Assembly (NCBI RefSeq): GCF_002901705.1
Contig: NZ_PPPV01000016.1
Location: forward strand, 877,516-941,515
From: Staphylococcus lugdunensis
GTDB lineage: Bacteria > Bacillota > Bacilli > Staphylococcales > Staphylococcaceae
Reading direction: 5' to 3'
Length of the DNA: 64,000 bases
This document shows positions 60,810 to 64,000 of this stretch, one piece after another (the first letter of the stretch is position 1; each line of letters begins with the position of its first letter). The notes below the pieces were generated by a model, which saw nothing but the letters and a program-made list of their open reading frames with translations, made no database searches and had not been told where the DNA came from. A program made the translations under genes and the position numbers.

Positions 60810-61918
60810 GAGCAGTTCACATCACAGCATTCATAATCATCTAGGTACATTTGATTATGCTTATAGCGGTCAACGATATTTTGATTGTCTGATAACCCTT
60901 CACGATCAGCAATTATCTTCGCTAATACCGCAAAACGTGCTCTAAATTTATAAATGTAACATAATGTTGCATTGTCATGACGGACTGTTGCACCAATCAT
61001 AAACACATTTGGATATCGTGTTGATTCGTCTTGGTCTGTAAGTTTAATGTCTTGACCGTTAATATCAAAAAGTTGTTGTACCAATGGATTGGCCCTGACA
61101 TCAAAACCAGTTGCAATAATAGGCTCAGTTTCAGATTGAGTAATAAGCCCATTTGTAAACGTTAAAGTATAGATGTCATTATCATATGAGATAGATGCTA
61201 ATGTATAAGGTGTATGCATATCAATTTGAGCACCATCAGACATAGCACTTTTCAAACGATGATAGGTATATGATGATAAGCGAATACTTGGATCTGCATC
61301 CACTTGATTGAAACTTGATTGCTGTGCATAAATTGATACTTGGGCACCGACGTTAGACAGATGTATGGCAGCGTCAAAAGCACTTTCATTACCACCGATA
61401 ATAGTGTAGCGTTTGTTGTCTTGTCCTAACGTGTTGAAATCATGGATCTTGCTGTAATGGCGACCATATTGAAATGGTTGATATGGAAAGTCAAAATCAC
61501 CAGTAGCAATAAATAAATAATCAGCAGAGTAATCGCCATGATTTGTCTTTATGTAATAACAATCTTTCTTTGCTTCTATACTGTTTACAGTCGTCTTGGT
61601 TTCAACATTTAATTGATAATGTTGACTAATCAATTCCAAGTATTCACTATATGTTGAACCTGAAAGGTGCTCTTCTTTAAAGGTAAACGCTGGAGAAGTA
61701 TCGATTGACACGGCATTAATATCAGGCATACCGAAGCCATTAGTAGTAAATGATGGTGTAATGGTTCTGGTTGACTTTGGCCATTGTTTAAAAGAATGAC
61801 CAATACTATTTTTTTCTAAAATTAAGACGTCAGATAGGTTAAAATCTTGAAGGGTAATCGCCATTCCAATGCCAGCTGCACCAGCGCCAACAATAATAAT
61901 AGAGTGATGTTGAGACAT
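60803..61918 (-). CDS. FAD-dependent oxidoreductase with Cys-rich C-terminus
   Basis: 371 residues. N-terminal FAD motif VGAGAAGIGMAI, a second dinucleotide motif TIIGGNESAFDAAIHL near 170, and the ATGF segment (IIATGFDVRANPL) place it among flavin monooxygenase/thioredoxin-reductase-like NAD(P)H oxidoreductases (CzcO-like). The last residues, DDYECCDVNCSC, carry four Cys and might bind metal or act in disulfide exchange. AGGAG seven bases before ATG. First gene of the operon after a Zur-like box. Confidence 0.85.
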   Translation of the reverse strand: MSQHHSIIIVGAGAAGIGMAITLQDFNLSDVLILEKNSIGHSFKQWPKSTRTITPSFTTNGFGMPDINAVSIDTSPAFTFKEEHLSGSTYSEYLELISQHYQLNVETKTTVNSIEAKKDCYYIKTNHGDYSADYLFIATGDFDFPYQPFQYGRHYSKIHDFNTLGQDNKRYTIIGGNESAFDAAIHLSNVGAQVSIYAQQSSFNQVDADPSIRLSSYTYHRLKSAMSDGAQIDMHTPYTLASISYDNDIYTLTFTNGLITQSETEPIIATGFDVRANPLVQQLFDINGQDIKLTDQDESTRYPNVFMIGATVRHDNATLCYIYKFRARFAVLAKIIADREGLSDNQNIVDRYKHNQMYLDDYECCDVNCSC

Positions 61919-61945
61919 ATATATGCTCCTTTATATAATTATAAA

Positions 61946-61960
61946 TAGTAATGATTACGA
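61946..61960 (-). promoter_or_regulatory. Zur-box-like operator
   Basis: On the minus strand TCGTAATCATTACTA differs in one position from the staphylococcal Zur palindrome TCGTAATNATTACGA (remembered consensus), and the symmetry extends outwards (AAA...TTT). It lies 28-42 bases upstream of the flavoprotein ATG, where it would block transcription. It predicts derepression under zinc limitation. Confidence 0.75.
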
Positions 61961-62034
61961 TTTGTAATTATATAATGAATATCCGGTGAATTCAAATGAA
62001 AGTAATAAGTAGAAGATTGAATAAAGTAAGAATC

Positions 62035-62075
62035 ATAAAAACAACCAAGGCTTGAGGGTGTGTACCTTGGTTGTT
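62035..62075 (-). terminator. Terminator downstream of the cyclase-family gene
   Basis: AACAACCAAGG pairs perfectly with CCTTGGTTGTT around a 14-base loop, followed on the minus strand by TTTAT. It separates the met-linked gene from the Zur-box operon. Confidence 0.88.
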
Positions 62076-62144
62076 CTGGTTATCATAGATGAGGCATTAT
62101 TAAGGAGGCAAGTTGATGCCTTAATGATATAAAACGTGAGCTAT

Positions 62145-62888
62145 TTAAGGCTTAATTGCAAATGCACGAACGGGGAATCCTGGTGCATTTTTAGGTTTAG
62201 GACTAATGGCATAAATAATGGCACCACGGGTTGGTAATTGATCAAGATGAGTCAATAATTCAAGTTGGAATGTGTCTTGACCTAGCACATAGCGTTCACC
62301 AACAATATCACCATTTTTAGCTGTATCTATTGAAGCATCTGTATCAAATGTTTCGTGACCAATAGATTTTACCTGACGTTCTTCTAGTAAGAACTTTAAT
62401 GCGTCAAGTCCCCAACCTGGTAAATGTTGTTGACCTTTAGCATCTCTGTTTTCAAAGCGTTCTATATCAGGCCAGCGTTTTGACCAATCCGTACGCAAAG
62501 CGACAAAGGTATCAGGTTCAATTTGACCATGTTTCGCTTCCCAGGCTTCTAAATGAGCTCGAGTGACGACGAAATCATTGTTGTCAGCAGCTTCTTTAGA
62601 AAAATCCAACACGATAAGAGGTAGAACGAGTTCTTTTAAATCTAAGTCTTCTAAATAACGTTTACCTTCAACAAAGTGAATAGGTGCATCAATATGTGTG
62701 CCATATTGTGTCACAATATTCCAACGTTGCACGTAAAAACCGTGTTCTTTTACAGTGAATAGTGTATCCACTTGACCTTTTTCGAATTCACTAAAACGAG
62801 GAATATCTGGATCAAACGTATGTGTAAGGTCAACCCATTGTGCTGATTTTAATTGATGAAGCTGTTCCCATAAAGGATAAGTTGTCAT
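62145..62888 (-). CDS. Cyclase-family protein (kynurenine formamidase-like)
   Basis: 247 residues from the ATG with AGGTGA upstream. The metal-binding signature YGTHIDAPIHF of PF04199-type cyclases/formamidases is present. The other conserved parts are FVALRTDWSKRW and SIGHETFDTDAS. The gene lies downstream of metE in the same direction, the place of the mdh gene of the S. aureus metICFE-mdh operon. A repeat element separates it from metE here. Substrate unknown. Confidence 0.85.
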   Translation of the reverse strand: MTTYPLWEQLHQLKSAQWVDLTHTFDPDIPRFSEFEKGQVDTLFTVKEHGFYVQRWNIVTQYGTHIDAPIHFVEGKRYLEDLDLKELVLPLIVLDFSKEAADNNDFVVTRAHLEAWEAKHGQIEPDTFVALRTDWSKRWPDIERFENRDAKGQQHLPGWGLDALKFLLEERQVKSIGHETFDTDASIDTAKNGDIVGERYVLGQDTFQLELLTHLDQLPTRGAIIYAISPKPKNAPGFPVRAFAIKP

Positions 62889-62921
62889 TACAATCACCTA
62901 CTTTGAATAATATTAATCGTG

Positions 62922-63073
62922 ATGAGTTTGGAACATCATCATATTTTAGGCTCTGAGCCCTATATTGGCAGTTGTTGACTGGATTGAAAAGCGCTTATAC
63001 CAAGCTTTTTTAATCCTAGTCAACCTTGCCAGTGCCGGACTACGAATTCATATTAAACTCTGTCCCGCTCCCA
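62922..63073 (+). repeat. Dispersed intergenic repeat, copy 8
   Basis: Copy from GAGTTTGGAACATCATCAT to CTGTCCCGCTCCC. It sits between metE and the cyclase-family gene, which are transcribed in the same direction and opposite to the element. The second hairpin is partly spoiled (GCCGGAC instead of GCGGGAC). Confidence 0.88.
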
Positions 63074-63112
63074 CCATAAATCATCAGCGTATTAAGAAAT
63101 ATAAGATGTGTC

Positions 63113-64000
63113 TTATTCAGCGCGTTTTTTCTTCACGGTATTTACCAAGACGGTTAAAGCAGCTTTAACTTCATCTTCTTTACGTGTTTTTAAACCGCAA
63201 TCTGGATTAACCCAGAAGAGTGAACGATCAATTTGTTGAAGTGAACGATCGATTGCCGTTTCAATTTCATTTTCAGTAGGAATACGTGGACTATGGATAT
63301 CATAAACGCCTAGACCAATACCTAAATCATAGTTGATATCTTCAAAGTCTTGAATTAAATCGCCGTGACTACGTGATGTTTCAATTGAAATCACATCAGC
63401 ATCTAATTCATGAATCGCATTGATGATTTGACCAAATTGAGAATAACACATATGCGTATGAATTTGTGTATCATCTCGCACAGATGATGTCGCAAGTTTA
63501 AATGAATGTACTGCGTCTTTTAAGTATTGTGCATGATATTCAGAGCGTAGTGGTAAGCCTTCACGTAATGCAGGTTCGTCTACTTGAATTACTTTGATGC
63601 CTGCAGCTTCAAGTGCTAACACTTCTTCATTGATTGCTAATGCAATTTGATCTTGTACAATTTTACGAGGTACATCGACACGTTCGAATGACCAGTTCAG
63701 AATGGTTACAGGACCAGTTAACATACCTTTTACCGGTTTGTCTGTTAAACTTTGAGCGTATACTGTTTCTTTAACAGTAAGTGGTTCGGTCCATTTTACA
63801 TCACCGTAAATTACAGGTGGTTTTACGGCACGAGAGCCATAAGATTGTACCCATCCAAATTTTGTTACAAGGAAACCTTGTAATTTTTCTCCAAAGAATT
63901 CAACCATATCATTACGTTCAAATTCACCATGAACTAACACATCTAAACCGATATCTTCTTGAATTTTAATCCAACGCGCAATTTCACTTTCTAAGAAATC
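63113..64000 (-). CDS. metE: Cobalamin-independent methionine synthase (3' part)
   Basis: Transfers the methyl group from 5-methyltetrahydrofolate to homocysteine. Only the last 295 residues are in the window; the frame is open to the edge and the start lies beyond it. Zinc ligands are seen in THMCYSQ (His and Cys), SIETSRSHG (Glu) and [10 protein letters not shown] (Cys). [19 protein letters not shown] and [11 protein letters not shown] are typical MetE segments. The rest of the met operon should lie outside to the right. Confidence 0.95.
   Translation of the reverse strand, partial: DFLESEIARWIKIQEDIGLDVLVHGEFERNDMVEFFGEKLQGFLVTKFGWVQSYGSRAVKPPVIYGDVKWTEPLTVKETVYAQSLTDKPVKGMLTGPVTILNWSFERVDVPRKIVQDQIALAINEEVLALEAAGIKVIQVDEPALREGLPLRSEYHAQYLKDAVHSFKLATSSVRDDTQIHTHMCYSQFGQIINAIHELDADVISIETSRSHGDLIQDFEDINYDLGIGLGVYDIHSPRIPTENEIETAIDRSLQQIDRSLFWVNPDCGLKTRKEDEVKAALTVLVNTVKKKRAE

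Noticed and set aside
61946..61960. Fur box instead of Zur box
   Set aside because: The TCGTAAT-N-ATTACGA pattern is that of Zur; the GATAATGATTATC pattern of Fur does not fit, and a COG0523 gene in the operon supports zinc.

Overview
The window is a low-GC Gram-positive chromosome segment spanning the replication origin of a Staphylococcus. The block purA-dnaB-rplI-gdpP-yybS-metX-azlD-azlC-serS-nnrD-gyrA-gyrB-recF-yaaA-dnaN-dnaA-oriC-rpmH-rnpA-mnmE-mnmG-rsmG-noc is the canonical staphylococcal origin region, given here in reverse of the usual orientation. From remembered sequences the proteins look close to, but not identical with, S. aureus. hutH, which lies between nnrD and serS in S. aureus, is absent, and GyrA has Asp at the residue equivalent to S. 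aureus Glu88, as in some coagulase-negative species. I cannot name the species from sequence alone.

Layout. 0.35-21.4 kb: housekeeping genes, nearly all on the minus strand (the arm leaving oriC leftwards), with a SAM-I riboswitch before metX and a serine T-box before serS. 19.8-21.7 kb: two clusters of DnaA boxes flanking dnaA. 22.0-27.7 kb: rpmH, rnpA, mnmE, mnmG, rsmG and noc on the plus strand. From 27.7 kb on the content is accessory: two small paralogous membrane proteins with a TetR regulator; a polyol catabolic cluster (zinc dehydrogenase, FGGY kinase, polyol permease, short-chain dehydrogenase); an orphan PhnD-like lipoprotein; a membrane-anchored Xre regulator; the vraDEH peptide-antibiotic resistance operon; an extra type I signal peptidase beside a DUF6056 membrane protein; glpT; an acetyltransferase preceded by the remnant of a paralogue; a frameshifted DUF1963 gene; a small secreted protein; a permease-type (non-PTS) sucrose operon with its LacI repressor; a response regulator/ABC/histidine kinase module; a VOC protein; a MacAB-like efflux operon whose adaptor has a premature stop; an operon with a Zur-type box (flavoprotein, FeoB-like gate protein, COG0523 GTPase); and finally a cyclase-family gene downstream of metE, which runs off the window.

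The most distinctive non-coding feature is a dispersed element of about 149 bp in eight copies, six in one orientation and two in the other. It folds into a long imperfect hairpin followed by a terminator-like hairpin and always sits between genes. A second, shorter repeat family (about 33 bp) is also present. Three broken genes are visible: the efflux adaptor (nonsense), the DUF1963 protein (single-base frameshift) and the acetyltransferase paralogue (truncation). All function statements rest on recognised motifs and gene order; no database search was possible.
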